Origin: Arachidicoccus sp. BS20
Lineage (GTDB): Bacteria > Bacteroidota > Bacteroidia > Chitinophagales > Chitinophagaceae
Assembly: GCF_001659705.1 (NCBI RefSeq)
Contig: NZ_CP015971.1
Coordinates: 1,736,001-1,800,000, forward strand
DNA length: 64,000 nt
Direction: 5' to 3'
This document shows, one piece after another, positions 1 through 7,474 of this stretch (within the stretch, counting starts at the first letter, position 1; every line of letters begins with the position of its first letter). The translations under genes and the position numbers were made by a program. The notes beneath the pieces are model-generated. The model ran no database searches, was not told the origin of the DNA, and saw nothing but the letters and a program-made list of their open reading frames with translations.

Positions 1-1
1 T

Positions 2-352
2 GTAATAAGTGCTGTGTTCAATGCGCGTAATGTTGATTATTCAAGATATAAAATTAACGACCGGATTCCTTTTAAAATGTTTCTGGACAATCAGGTCTAC
101 AATCTTTACGTCCGATATATGGGCAAAGAAAAAGTAAAAACACGCTTCGGTACTTTCAACGCCATAAAACTGAAACCGCTTTTGATTAAAGGCGAAATGT
201 TTAAAGGCGGCGAAAAAATGACACTCTGGGTAAGCGACGATGCCAATCATATTCCGCTTCGCGTGGAAAGCCCGATAACAGTAGGTTCCATCAAAGTGGA
301 TATGACGGGATATAAAGGATTGAGGTATGCGTTGAGTTCGCAAGTGAAGTAA
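2..352 (+). CDS. DUF3108 domain-containing protein, C-terminal part (5' truncated by window edge)
   Basis: The reading frame is open to the left edge, so the start lies outside the window; a GTG at 14 is in frame but there is no reason to prefer it. The visible residues end with the pattern typical of DUF3108: a 'FGTFNAIKLKP' strand, then 'LWVSDDANHIPLRVES' and 'GSIKVDMTGY'. DUF3108 proteins are periplasmic or exported beta-rich proteins of unknown function, common in Bacteroidota. The next gene begins 10 bp downstream on the same strand. Family assignment rests on motif recognition of the C-terminus only. Confidence 0.75.
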   Translation, partial: VISAVFNARNVDYSRYKINDRIPFKMFLDNQVYNLYVRYMGKEKVKTRFGTFNAIKLKPLLIKGEMFKGGEKMTLWVSDDANHIPLRVESPITVGSIKVDMTGYKGLRYALSSQVK

Positions 353-362
353 ATTCTGTTTT

Positions 363-920
363 ATGAAAATTGTAAAAATTGTCATGCGACTGATTATTGG
401 AATTGGTATTCTAATTTTTGGCGTAATGTCGATTAAAATAAGTTTTGCGCCACAAGACTTAGGGTTATTTCGTGAAATATTATATGTACCTTTTATTTTA
501 ATTATCGTTTTTACGATATTAGCTTTTATTTTAGACAAAAGTTATTTTAATCTCAATAAGAAATATTATCAATTTACAATCAGCATTATCGGCTTTCTTT
601 TTTGCACAATTACTACATTTAGATATTTGTATATTCAGTCAATTGATAAATTTCAGACTATTTTGGAAATAGAAAACAAAGCAGGTGCAAATAACGTTTG
701 GGATTTTGAATTTAAGAATAATGGACACTTTCGTTTAGTAGAAGACAGCCGGTTAGGCGAAACAATTTTTCATGGAACATATTTCAAAACTAAAGATACA
801 ATACACATTATCAGTTCCAACTATAAAAATGTTATGTCTAAATTCCCTCAAATCGGAATAATAAAAAACGATACAATGTTTTGGCAAAATTCAGACACAA
901 TGCTTGTAAAGAAATATTAA
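363..920 (+). CDS. hypothetical membrane protein, three predicted TM helices
   Basis: A 185-residue protein that I do not recognise. Three hydrophobic segments are visible, at about residues 5-28, 38-59 and 69-92, followed by a soluble C-terminal half with alternating polar/hydrophobic strands ('GHFRLVEDSRLGETIFHGTYF', then 'TIHIIS') that could form a small beta-sheet or lipocalin-like fold. It begins 10 bp after the DUF3108 gene and may be co-transcribed with it. Its last four bases overlap the 3' end of the convergent DCC gene. The gene is clearly more AT-rich than its neighbours, which could point to transfer or weak constraint. Confidence 0.7.
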   Translation: MKIVKIVMRLIIGIGILIFGVMSIKISFAPQDLGLFREILYVPFILIIVFTILAFILDKSYFNLNKKYYQFTISIIGFLFCTITTFRYLYIQSIDKFQTILEIENKAGANNVWDFEFKNNGHFRLVEDSRLGETIFHGTYFKTKDTIHIISSNYKNVMSKFPQIGIIKNDTMFWQNSDTMLVKKY

Positions 921-1327
921 TCCAAAAACCTCTCTCTCAATTCCTTTGTAGGAATCATGCAACTTTCTCGCTTTCCAAACCATTTATAACGGTTACGCGC
1001 AATAAAACGATAAACACTATCACGAATAAATTTAGGTACGATTAAAAACGCGGAAAGCAGTCGCCACGCGCCGTTCAGCTTTTGTGCAATGTGCAATGCG
1101 GCGGAAGATTCTTTATAAATTTTATCGTCACGAATTAATAAAATACTCTGTGGCGGCTCGGCAATTTTTATATCATGTTTTGTCAAAAATTCTTTTGCAA
1201 AACCCGATTGCAACGAAGCGAATTTGTACACATTCCTTTTATCGTGCCTGATGATAAATTGCACCGCGCCGTTGCACAAATTGCAAACGCCGTCGAATAA
1301 AACAATATCGTACGACAGCCGATTCAT
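917..1327 (-). CDS. thiol-disulfide oxidoreductase DCC family protein
   Basis: A 136-residue protein with the signature of the DCC (DUF393) family near the N-terminus: 'YDIVLFDGVCNLCNGAVQF', in which the D-x-x-C-x-x-C motif gives the family its name. The family is thought to have a thioredoxin-like fold and a redox role, but the substrate is unknown. The ATG overlaps the stop codon of the upstream gene by one base (TAATG), so the two are translationally coupled. The partner is a DoxX/MauE-type membrane protein with a thioredoxin-like tail, which supports a joint redox or thiol role at the membrane. The ORF runs to the usual family length. Confidence 0.88.
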   Translation of the reverse strand: MNRLSYDIVLFDGVCNLCNGAVQFIIRHDKRNVYKFASLQSGFAKEFLTKHDIKIAEPPQSILLIRDDKIYKESSAALHIAQKLNGAWRLLSAFLIVPKFIRDSVYRFIARNRYKWFGKRESCMIPTKELRERFLD

Positions 1328-2430
1328 TAATGTTCAATTTCTTTAATTAAACTTTCAACATCCGCGTAACTTTTTTTGTCCAAAATATGGTCGCCTTGCA
1401 TCAAAAAATAAGTAGGATTACAACGCGCAGCCGTTTTCTCAACAACTGCATCCAACCGTAATAATGTAACATCCTGCGGAAATAATTTTTGTGCGCCTTC
1501 TGCCGCAGGCGAAGCAACAAATACTTTCAAGCTCTTTCCTGCTGCAGCTTTCAGCACATTATCAAAATCTGCTTTTTGCATATTCCAGTCATCAAAATCC
1601 TTTGCCAATACTAAAATATATTTGCTTTGCTGCTGCAAAATTTCCTGCGTTGTATCTGCACCTTCTAAAGTTTGCAAAGCAAAATCCGCAATCGGAGGCT
1701 CGGCATTTCCTTTGCGAATAATCTTGTCATACCTGTCCACATATTCATAAGTCGAATCAAAATCAGCCGGAAAATGTTCCGCATCAAACTCTACAACCTG
1801 TCCGTTCTTTTTATACTTAAAAGTAACAACTGTGCTGTCGGGAATTGCGCCCGGTGGTACTTTCATTTCTTCTAACAAATGATTTCCTTTTTTATAAGGA
1901 AGACAATCCAGCACAGGTAAATGTTTTAATGTATAAGCCTGGAACCCAATGCCAATCAGTATTCCAACAACGATGATTGTAATAGAAATATTTTTATTTT
2001 TGAATAAAGGCTGAATTTTTTTCCGGTAAGAAAAGATAATTAATATCAAGATTATTAACGCAATGTCTTTCATAAAAGACTGGACGGGCGACAATGGAAG
2101 ACAATCGCCGAAGCATCCGCAGGTTCTGAATTTGCCGCTCAAAGCCGCGTAGCCCGTGAGAAACGCGAAAAAAATCGTGAGCAACAAAATCAGCCATGCA
2201 AATAATTCCATGCAAAAACCGACAATCATGGCAACGCCCAAAACTATCTCAAACAAATTCATCAAAAACGACAAAGCGAATGTGAAGTTGTCGAAAGATT
2301 GCATCCCCCACGCTTCAAAAAATTCCTGCATTTTGTAGCTCAAACCCAACGTATCATTGGCTTTGATGAGTCCTGAAAAGATGAACAACAAGCCAACAAT
2401 CCAACGAATGATTAAAATAAGTTTCTTCAT
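1327..2430 (-). CDS. BT_3928-like membrane protein: DoxX/MauE domain plus thioredoxin-like C-terminus
   Basis: A 367-residue protein from the ATG at 2430; an in-frame TTG lies 12 bp further upstream and is less likely. The N-terminal half has about four to five TM helices with the DoxX/MauE pattern ('VGLLFIFSGLIKANDTLGLSYK') and a Cys pair in a loop ('FRTCGCFGDC'), typical of quinone- or thiol-linked MauE proteins. The C-terminal third reads as a periplasmic thioredoxin-like domain ('YILVLAKDFDDWN') without an obvious CxxC, so its redox activity is uncertain. Bacteroidota usually carry this gene next to a DUF1599 gene and folP, as here. Function unknown; membrane redox relay is an inference. 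Confidence 0.82.
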   Translation of the reverse strand: MKKLILIIRWIVGLLFIFSGLIKANDTLGLSYKMQEFFEAWGMQSFDNFTFALSFLMNLFEIVLGVAMIVGFCMELFAWLILLLTIFFAFLTGYAALSGKFRTCGCFGDCLPLSPVQSFMKDIALIILILIIFSYRKKIQPLFKNKNISITIIVVGILIGIGFQAYTLKHLPVLDCLPYKKGNHLLEEMKVPPGAIPDSTVVTFKYKKNGQVVEFDAEHFPADFDSTYEYVDRYDKIIRKGNAEPPIADFALQTLEGADTTQEILQQQSKYILVLAKDFDDWNMQKADFDNVLKAAAGKSLKVFVASPAAEGAQKLFPQDVTLLRLDAVVEKTAARCNPTYFLMQGDHILDKKSYADVESLIKEIEH

Positions 2431-2505
2431 TTTATTACACAAATTTTATCGAATTACACGAATTATTTTATAAGTAACGATGTGAAAAATATTGAAAACC
2501 TTTGC

Positions 2506-2589
2506 ACGTCATTCCCGCACAGGCGGGAATCTCTTTTCGTGCGTAATAATTTTTTGTCAGGAGATGCCGAAACAAGTTCGGCATGACGT
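2506..2589. repeat. composite palindromic intergenic repeat
   Basis: Two short hairpins sit inside a larger inverted repeat. The first is ATTCCCGC-acag-GCGGGAAT near 2511-2530; the second is ATGCCGAA-acaa-GTTCGGCAT near 2573-2584. The outer ends ACGTCAT and ATGACGT are inverted copies, so the whole unit can fold. A related CATTCC...GGGAATCTC hairpin recurs at 11841-11870 in this window. Such elements, when translated, give the well-known spurious 'IPACAGMT' peptides found across many bacteria. I read it as a dispersed REP-like element, not coding. Confidence 0.75.
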
Positions 2590-2601
2590 CCAAGCGCGTT
2601 C

Positions 2602-2652
2602 TTATTTCTTCTTTGTGTTCCTTTGTGTCGTTGTGACTTTGTGGTTCAAATA
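2602..2652. repeat. short TTTGTG-rich tandem repeat
   Basis: The stretch contains five closely spaced copies of (C/T)TTTGTG-like words: ctttgtgttcctttgtgtc, then gttgtgactttgtggttc. The spacing is about 9-11 bp, close to one helical turn. Similar degenerate 'ctttgtg' arrays are common intergenic sequence in Bacteroidota. No gene is seen between 2431 and 2672. Confidence 0.5.
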
Positions 2653-2672
2653 AATCTTTCAAATCTCACAAA

Positions 2673-3209
2673 TCATGATTCTAACAATATCAACGCGAAC
2701 GCAGCATAATTCAATATGTCCACATAATTCGCATCAAGCCCTTCGCTTACCAATAATTTTTCTTCGTTTTGCAAAATACTTTTCATGCGCAACAACTTTT
2801 GAATAATCAAATCCACAAAACTTTCCATGCTCATTTCGCGCCACGCTTCGCCGTAATCGTGATTTTTTGAAAGCATGGTTTCTTTTGCAAAACTAATTTT
2901 TTCGTTATACAGTTTTTCAATCTCATTTGCGCTCAAATCCGCATCAATCGTAGGTTTTAACTCCAATTGAATTAAACCGATGACCGAATAATTAATAATT
3001 CCCATAAATTCCGAAGGAATATCGTCCGCCACTTTTTGCGTTTTCAGCTCCTGTAAATTGCGGATGCGCAAGGCTTTGATAAAAATCTGGTCAATCACGG
3101 AAATCGTGCGCAGCACGCGCCACGAAGCGCCGTAATCTTTTGCTTTCTTTAAAAAAATATCTTTGCATACATTTATCACGCAGTCAAACTGCTGTGCGGT
3201 ATCGCTCAT
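2673..3209 (-). CDS. DUF1599 domain-containing protein
   Basis: A 178-residue protein built of two similar halves. Each half carries the family motif: 'FLKKAKDYGASWRVLRTISVIDQIFIKALRIR' in the first and a matching 'LSKNHDYGEAWREM...DLIIQKLLRMKSI' in the second, so DUF1599 appears as an internal duplication. The family has been grouped with nucleotide-modification-associated domains, but no reaction is established that I can cite. It is divergent from folP with 40 bp between the start codons, an arrangement seen widely in Bacteroidota. Function not known. Confidence 0.85.
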   Translation of the reverse strand: MSDTAQQFDCVINVCKDIFLKKAKDYGASWRVLRTISVIDQIFIKALRIRNLQELKTQKVADDIPSEFMGIINYSVIGLIQLELKPTIDADLSANEIEKLYNEKISFAKETMLSKNHDYGEAWREMSMESFVDLIIQKLLRMKSILQNEEKLLVSEGLDANYVDILNYAAFALILLES

Positions 3210-3249
3210 AAAATAAAAAATCGTTTAGCTACAAAAATAATAGAAAAAT

Positions 3250-4080
3250 ATGTTTACGCTCAATTGCAAAGGAACGCTTTTAACACTGGATAGACCTGCG
3301 GTAATGGGCATTATAAATGTTAATAATAATTCTTTTTTCAAAAACAGCAGGCACGCTTCCATCGACGACGCTTTGAACACGGCAAAAAAAATGCTTGAAG
3401 AAGGCGCAACATTTCTCGACGTTGGCGGACAAAGCACCAGCCCTGAAAGCCTTGCTGCAACCGCATTTGAAGAATTGGAAAGAGTTGTTCCCACGATTGA
3501 AGCGATTATAAAAGAGTTTCCCGAAACCATAATTTCAATAGATACTTTTTATGCCGAAGTGGCGAAAGCCGCCGTAAACGCAGGCGCAAAAATAGTGAAC
3601 GATATTAGTGCCGGCGACCTGGACAACCAAATGCTGGAAACCGTTGCTGCGCTGGATGTTCCGTTTATTGCGATGCACATGAAAGGAACACCTCAAACCA
3701 TGAAAAATTTGTCGCAATACGAAAATGTTACGCGCGAAGTGTTGGATTATTTTATTAAAAAAATTGATGAATGTAACAAAGCCGGCATTAAAGATGTGAT
3801 TGTTGATGTAGGCTTTGGTTTTGCGAAAAACATTGCACAAAACTTTGAGTTGATGAAAAATTTATCCATTTTTAAAATGCTCGAAAAGCCCTTATTGGTG
3901 GGCGTTTCGCGCAAATCGACTATTTATAAAACACTGCACACAACGCCCGAAAATGCGTTAAACGGAACAACGGTTTTAAATACGGTTGCTTTGCAAAACG
4001 GCGCCAATATTATCCGCGTTCACGATGTAAAAGAAGCGATGGAAGCAGTTACATTGTTAGAGAAATTAGAAGCATTTTAA
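3250..4080 (+). CDS. folP: dihydropteroate synthase
   Basis: A 276-residue TIM-barrel enzyme that joins 6-hydroxymethyl-7,8-dihydropterin pyrophosphate to p-aminobenzoate in folate synthesis. The N-terminal signature 'VMGIINVNNNSFF' corresponds to the family's 'GILNVTPDSFS'; note N where most enzymes have T-P-D-S. 'FLDVGGQSTSPES' matches the 'DIGGESTRPG' loop, here with S/P in place of R/P. 'SIDTFYAEVAKAAVNAGAKIVNDIS', 'DVGFGFAKN' and the C-terminal 'GVSRKS' and 'IRVHDV' loops are present. Length is usual for the family. The small departures in the two substrate loops are visible but do not suggest inactivity. Confidence 0.95.
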   Translation: MFTLNCKGTLLTLDRPAVMGIINVNNNSFFKNSRHASIDDALNTAKKMLEEGATFLDVGGQSTSPESLAATAFEELERVVPTIEAIIKEFPETIISIDTFYAEVAKAAVNAGAKIVNDISAGDLDNQMLETVAALDVPFIAMHMKGTPQTMKNLSQYENVTREVLDYFIKKIDECNKAGIKDVIVDVGFGFAKNIAQNFELMKNLSIFKMLEKPLLVGVSRKSTIYKTLHTTPENALNGTTVLNTVALQNGANIIRVHDVKEAMEAVTLLEKLEAF

Positions 4081-4093
4081 TAAAATAATCTTT

Positions 4094-4666
4094 ATGAATA
4101 ACCTTATCGCTCACATAAAAAGATTTGTCAAAATTGATGCGGAAGACGAAGCATCCATTCTGTCTTTTTTTGAGGAAGTTGATATTCGTAGAAAAGATTT
4201 TTTATTGAAAGAAGGTCAATATTGTTCCGCTATTTATTTTGTTGTAAAAGGTCTGCTTCGCTTGTATTTTGTTGATGAAAAAGGCGTAGAACAAACCACA
4301 GATTTTGCTATTGAAAACTGGTGGCTTACGGATTTTGCGGCATTCGACAGCAATAAAATTTCATCGTACAATATTCAGGCTGTTGAGCGCTCAACTTTAT
4401 TAGTTATTTCTAAAGAAAAGCTGGAACAATTATTTACGCTACATCCTGCGGTGGAACGCTATTTCAGAATTATTTACCAAAGAAGAATTGCCGCTGTGCA
4501 AATGCGTTTGCGGTATTTCCGCGAGCTTTCAAGAGAGGAAGCATACATACATTTCAGCACGTTATTTCCTGAATTTATACAACGCATTCCGCAATATTTG
4601 CTGGCATCTTATCTCGGCTTTACACCGGAATATTTAAGCGAATTACGCAGGAAATTAATTTCTTAA
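4094..4666 (+). CDS. Crp/Fnr family transcriptional regulator
   Basis: A 190-residue protein with an N-terminal cyclic-nucleotide-binding-like beta barrel (about residues 15-110; 'KDFLLKEGQYCSAIYFVVKGLLRLYF') and a C-terminal winged helix ('FSTLFPEFIQRIPQYLLASYLGFTPEYLSELRRKL'). The phosphate-binding cassette of true cAMP receptors is not recognisable, so the ligand is unknown. It lies 13 bp after folP, and is followed 65 bp on by an AhpD-like gene. Bacteroidota Crp-like regulators of this type often control the adjacent gene; that link is an inference here. Confidence 0.88.
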   Translation: MNNLIAHIKRFVKIDAEDEASILSFFEEVDIRRKDFLLKEGQYCSAIYFVVKGLLRLYFVDEKGVEQTTDFAIENWWLTDFAAFDSNKISSYNIQAVERSTLLVISKEKLEQLFTLHPAVERYFRIIYQRRIAAVQMRLRYFRELSREEAYIHFSTLFPEFIQRIPQYLLASYLGFTPEYLSELRRKLIS

Positions 4667-4731
4667 ACGGGTTTAAGAAGTTGAGACAAACAGGTTTTCT
4701 AATTTTGTGTCGTAAAAAAAAATAACACAAA

Positions 4732-5172
4732 ATGGAAAAGAGAATTAACATCGGTCAGATAGAGCCGGAAGGTTACAAATCACTATTCGCTTTGGAAAAA
4801 TTTGCGCAGGGAATTGAGCTTACAAAAATTCAGAAAGAGCTTATCAAAATCCGTGCTTCGCAAATCAACGGCTGTGCTTTTTGTCTGGATATGCACACCA
4901 AAGATGCGCTGAAATACGGCGAAAACCCGCGCAGGATTTTTGTACTGAGCGCATGGCGAGAAACAGATTTATTTACAGAAGAAGAACAAGCGCTGCTTGC
5001 GTTGACAGAAGAGGTTACGTTGATTCATCAACATGGTGTTTCGCCGGAAACTTATCAAAAAGCAATTACAATTTTCGGGAAACAAAGAACAGCACAAATC
5101 ATTGTGGCGATTATTGCTATTAATGCGTGGAACAGGATTGGAATTTCTACATTGCTGCCTTTGCCGGAATAA
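4732..5172 (+). CDS. carboxymuconolactone decarboxylase family protein (AhpD-like)
   Basis: A 146-residue all-helical protein with the AhpD-like redox motif 'INGCAFCLDMHTKDALKYGE' (C-x-x-C followed by x-x-H), the hallmark of CMD/AhpD alkylhydroperoxidase-type proteins. These use the Cys pair to reduce peroxides or related substrates; the physiological substrate here is unknown. It is likely under control of the Crp-type gene just upstream. A -7-like TAATTTTG lies at 4700-4707 about 25 bp before the ATG, but no TTTG at the right spacing was found. A strong terminator follows. Confidence 0.9.
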   Translation: MEKRINIGQIEPEGYKSLFALEKFAQGIELTKIQKELIKIRASQINGCAFCLDMHTKDALKYGENPRRIFVLSAWRETDLFTEEEQALLALTEEVTLIHQHGVSPETYQKAITIFGKQRTAQIIVAIIAINAWNRIGISTLLPLPE

Positions 5173-5177
5173 AAAAT

Positions 5178-5210
5178 AAAAGTTGCAGCGAATAGAAATC
5201 TGCAACTTTT
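5178..5210 (+). terminator. rho-independent terminator after the AhpD-like gene
   Basis: Inverted repeat AAAAGTTGCAG / CTGCAACTTTT with an 11-nt loop, ending in a T run, 6 bp after the stop codon of the upstream gene. Confidence 0.85.
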
Positions 5211-5223
5211 TATCATTCTTGCT

Positions 5224-5327
5224 CTTCGGCATTTGTAATGCCGAAGTCATATCGGCGGATTTTAAATCCGCACAACAACATCCATTACAAATGGAAAGAT
5301 AAGTGTTCGGTATTGCAAATCCCGAAC
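5224..5327. repeat. cluster of four REP-like hairpins
   Basis: Four consecutive hairpins fill the gap between two convergent genes: CTTCGGCATT-tgt-AATGCCGAAG (5224-5246), GCGGATTT-t-AAATCCGC (5255-5271), CCATT-aca-AATGG (5282-5294) and GTTCGG-n11-CCGAAC (5305-5327). The first and last share the same CGG-ATT core. The pattern is typical of REP-like dispersed elements. Confidence 0.75.
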
Positions 5328-5332
5328 AGCCT

Positions 5333-6274
5333 CTATAATAAAACCAACTCATACACCGTGCTGAGATGCCTGCTCTCATTGGGTTTCAGTACAATTAAAT
5401 CTGTTTTGTTGTTGAACGAATCAGGAATGCTTGAAAGATTTTCCACCGCAATGCTTTCTCTTGACGGCGGCGTGTAAATCTGTAAATAAGGATACGATTC
5501 GGCAGGATAAATGTTCAACTGAACACCTACACTTTTGTCGCGCATTTGAAAAGCCGGAGCAGTAAAATTGTTGAGCGTAAAACAGTTATCCAAAAACGTA
5601 TCGCCAAAAACTTTGAAATCGTTGAAATGGTTGTAAACACTCGTCTTTCCATTGGGCAATAAAGTTTCATCAAACTCTACCAATTCTTTGCTGTTGAATT
5701 TTATTTCAGCGGTATCAATCGTTTTTCCGATTTTAAAATATGGATGCCAACCGTCGTTCAAAGGCATATTGGTTTGACTCAAATTAGTAACTTCCGTATC
5801 AACCGTGAGTTGATTATTTTCATTCAATTTATAGCTCACTTCAATCGAATATGTGAAAGGGAAACCTTGTTGTGTATTTTCATATTTGTAATGCAAAATC
5901 AAGGTTGCTTTTTTATCGTCCACGTGCGTGGAAACCGCCGAAAACACTACATCGTAGAGCAATCCGTGAATGGCAGAACTGCCCATGTAATATTTATCAA
6001 TCTTGTATTTTGTGTCTTCAAAAATATATTCGCCTTCAGCCAGGCGACACACAAACGGACTCAATTTTGCGCTTCTGAAAACAGGCGGAATATTTTGTTT
6101 TGCGTCTTCCATTGAAGCATAGCCGTCCACAACATTTACGCATTCGCCGTCTTTGCGAATGCAAAATTTATTCAGCAATGCGCCAAGCGTATATATTTCG
6201 GCTTCTGTGCCGTTTTCTTTGTTTCTTAATAAAAAAATTTGCCCGTCGCCAACAGAACTGATTTCAAATTTCAT
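5333..6274 (-). CDS. aldose 1-epimerase family protein
   Basis: A 313-residue beta-sandwich protein of the galactose mutarotase superfamily. Recognisable motifs are 'GSSAIHGLLYDVVF' (the HG of the conserved substrate-binding histidine), 'LNDGWHPYFKIG' (the second conserved His) and 'VQLNIYPAESYPYLQIYTPPSRESIAVENLSS', which includes the late Glu region typical of the catalytic base. Predicted role is interconversion of alpha and beta anomers of hexoses in the cytoplasm; no signal peptide is visible. It lies 5 bp downstream of the HIT gene stop-to-start and may be co-transcribed with it. Confidence 0.9.
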   Translation of the reverse strand: MKFEISSVGDGQIFLLRNKENGTEAEIYTLGALLNKFCIRKDGECVNVVDGYASMEDAKQNIPPVFRSAKLSPFVCRLAEGEYIFEDTKYKIDKYYMGSSAIHGLLYDVVFSAVSTHVDDKKATLILHYKYENTQQGFPFTYSIEVSYKLNENNQLTVDTEVTNLSQTNMPLNDGWHPYFKIGKTIDTAEIKFNSKELVEFDETLLPNGKTSVYNHFNDFKVFGDTFLDNCFTLNNFTAPAFQMRDKSVGVQLNIYPAESYPYLQIYTPPSRESIAVENLSSIPDSFNNKTDLIVLKPNESRHLSTVYELVLL

Positions 6275-6279
6275 TTAGT

Positions 6280-6672
6280 TTATTTTAAAGCATTAATAAT
6301 TTTCTCCTGTATTCCTTTCAATTCGTCGTCCGACAATTTCAGCTTTCCCCTTGTGAAATTTGTATCATCAACTTCATTGATTGGCAGCAAATGCAAATGT
6401 GCGTGTGGCACTTCTAAACCCACGACCGACAAGGCACAGCGATTGCAATCGAAACTCCTTTCAATAGCTTTAGCAATGGGTTTTGCAAAAACTAATATCT
6501 TAGTCAAATAGTCATCGTCCAAGTCAAAAAACTTATCTGTTTCGATTTTCGGAACAATCAAAACATGACCTTTTACCAAAGGAAATATATCAAGAAAAGC
6601 ATAGAAATTTTCGTCTTCCGCAATTTTATAGCTCGGAATTTCGCCTGCAATTATTTTTGAAAAGATTGTCAT
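6280..6672 (-). CDS. HIT family hydrolase
   Basis: A 130-residue protein, start chosen at the ATG at 6672 because the family begins 'MTIFSKIIAGEIPSYKIAED'; an in-frame ATG 48 bp upstream would add a non-homologous hydrophobic stretch. The catalytic histidine triad is present as 'PHAHLHLLPI' (H-x-H-x-H), preceded by 'LVKGHVLIVPK'. HIT proteins hydrolyse nucleoside phosphoramidates and dinucleotide polyphosphates. Length is normal for the bacterial HinT-like branch. The downstream aldose epimerase follows within 5 bp. Confidence 0.93.
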   Translation of the reverse strand: MTIFSKIIAGEIPSYKIAEDENFYAFLDIFPLVKGHVLIVPKIETDKFFDLDDDYLTKILVFAKPIAKAIERSFDCNRCALSVVGLEVPHAHLHLLPINEVDDTNFTRGKLKLSDDELKGIQEKIINALK

Positions 6673-6787
6673 GGTAAAAAAAATTTCGATGAGCAAGATA
6701 AAACATTTTGTAATTGGCAATTGATAATTAACAATGAATAATCATTACACATTCATAGTTACACATTAAACACTACTTTTGTTTTGA

Positions 6788-7348
6788 ATGAAAAAGTCCA
6801 ATCCAGTCATATTAGCCATTGACCCGGGAACTATCAAAATGGGTTACGCCATCGTACAATTTTCCGATAAAAAATTACAGCTTTTATCAATGGGAACTTT
6901 GTTGCTTTCGTCGCATAAAGATGTGTATGTACGATTGCAAAAAATCCACGCTACGGTTGTCGAATTGATTGAAATGCACGCTCCAAGCACGTTTGCGATT
7001 GAAGCCCCGTTCTTCGGCAAGAATGTGCAAAGTATGCTCAAACTCGGCAGAGCTCAAGGTGTGGCAATTGCGGCGGCGATGCAGCACAATATTTCGGTTA
7101 CTGAATATTCGCCCAAGAAAGTAAAACAATCTGTTACAGGCAACGGAAACGCCAGCAAGGAGCAGGTTTGGAAAATGTTGCAGCAGCTTTTTTCCATCAA
7201 AGAAGAACCGAAATATTTTGATGCGTCGGATGCGTTGGCGGTGGCACTTTGTCATCATTATCAAACAAATTCTCCTCTTGGAAAATTATCCAAAGGCTTG
7301 AAAGGCTGGGAAGATTTTCTGGCAAAAAACCCTGAAAGATTAATATAG
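6788..7348 (+). CDS. ruvC: crossover junction endodeoxyribonuclease RuvC
   Basis: A 186-residue Holliday-junction resolvase that nicks symmetrically in the RuvABC pathway. The acidic active-site positions are visible: 'ILAIDPGTIKMGYA' (Asp), 'FAIEAPFFGKN' (Glu) and the C-terminal 'DASDALAVALCHH' (Asp pair). 'KKVKQSVTGNGNASKEQV' matches the DNA-contact region. A -7-like TACTTTTG (6774-6781) ends only 6 bp before the ATG, which would make the mRNA nearly leaderless, but no correctly spaced TTTG was found. The gene stands alone, between divergent HIT and downstream TlpA-like genes. Confidence 0.96.
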   Translation: MKKSNPVILAIDPGTIKMGYAIVQFSDKKLQLLSMGTLLLSSHKDVYVRLQKIHATVVELIEMHAPSTFAIEAPFFGKNVQSMLKLGRAQGVAIAAAMQHNISVTEYSPKKVKQSVTGNGNASKEQVWKMLQQLFSIKEEPKYFDASDALAVALCHHYQTNSPLGKLSKGLKGWEDFLAKNPERLI

Positions 7349-7474
7349 TAAAGAAAAAGTATAATTAATCAAATTCGCAAACAATTAGCTAATTTTTTCG
7401 ATTGCCCTTAAAAGAATTTTTCTGAAATCTGTATATTTACGTTCCTAAAATATTTCGTGTTTAAACAAAGTACA

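Noticed and set aside
2468-2662. 64-codon frame on the minus strand
   Set aside because: Its peptide ('EIPACAGMT', 'MPNLFRHL') is the translation of dispersed palindromic repeats, not a gene.
3250-4080. FolP as a sulfonamide-resistant or inactive variant because of altered substrate loops
   Set aside because: The loops differ from the common N-T-P-D-S and G-E-S-T-R-P-G motifs, but the remaining motifs are intact and I cannot infer resistance from sequence alone.
4969-5379. 136-codon frame on the minus strand
   Set aside because: It runs antisense through the AhpD-like gene and the REP-like hairpin cluster; no family features.
6774-6781. TACTTTTG as the ruvC promoter -7 box
   Set aside because: No TTTG about 19 bp upstream and the transcript would be nearly leaderless; not reported as a feature.
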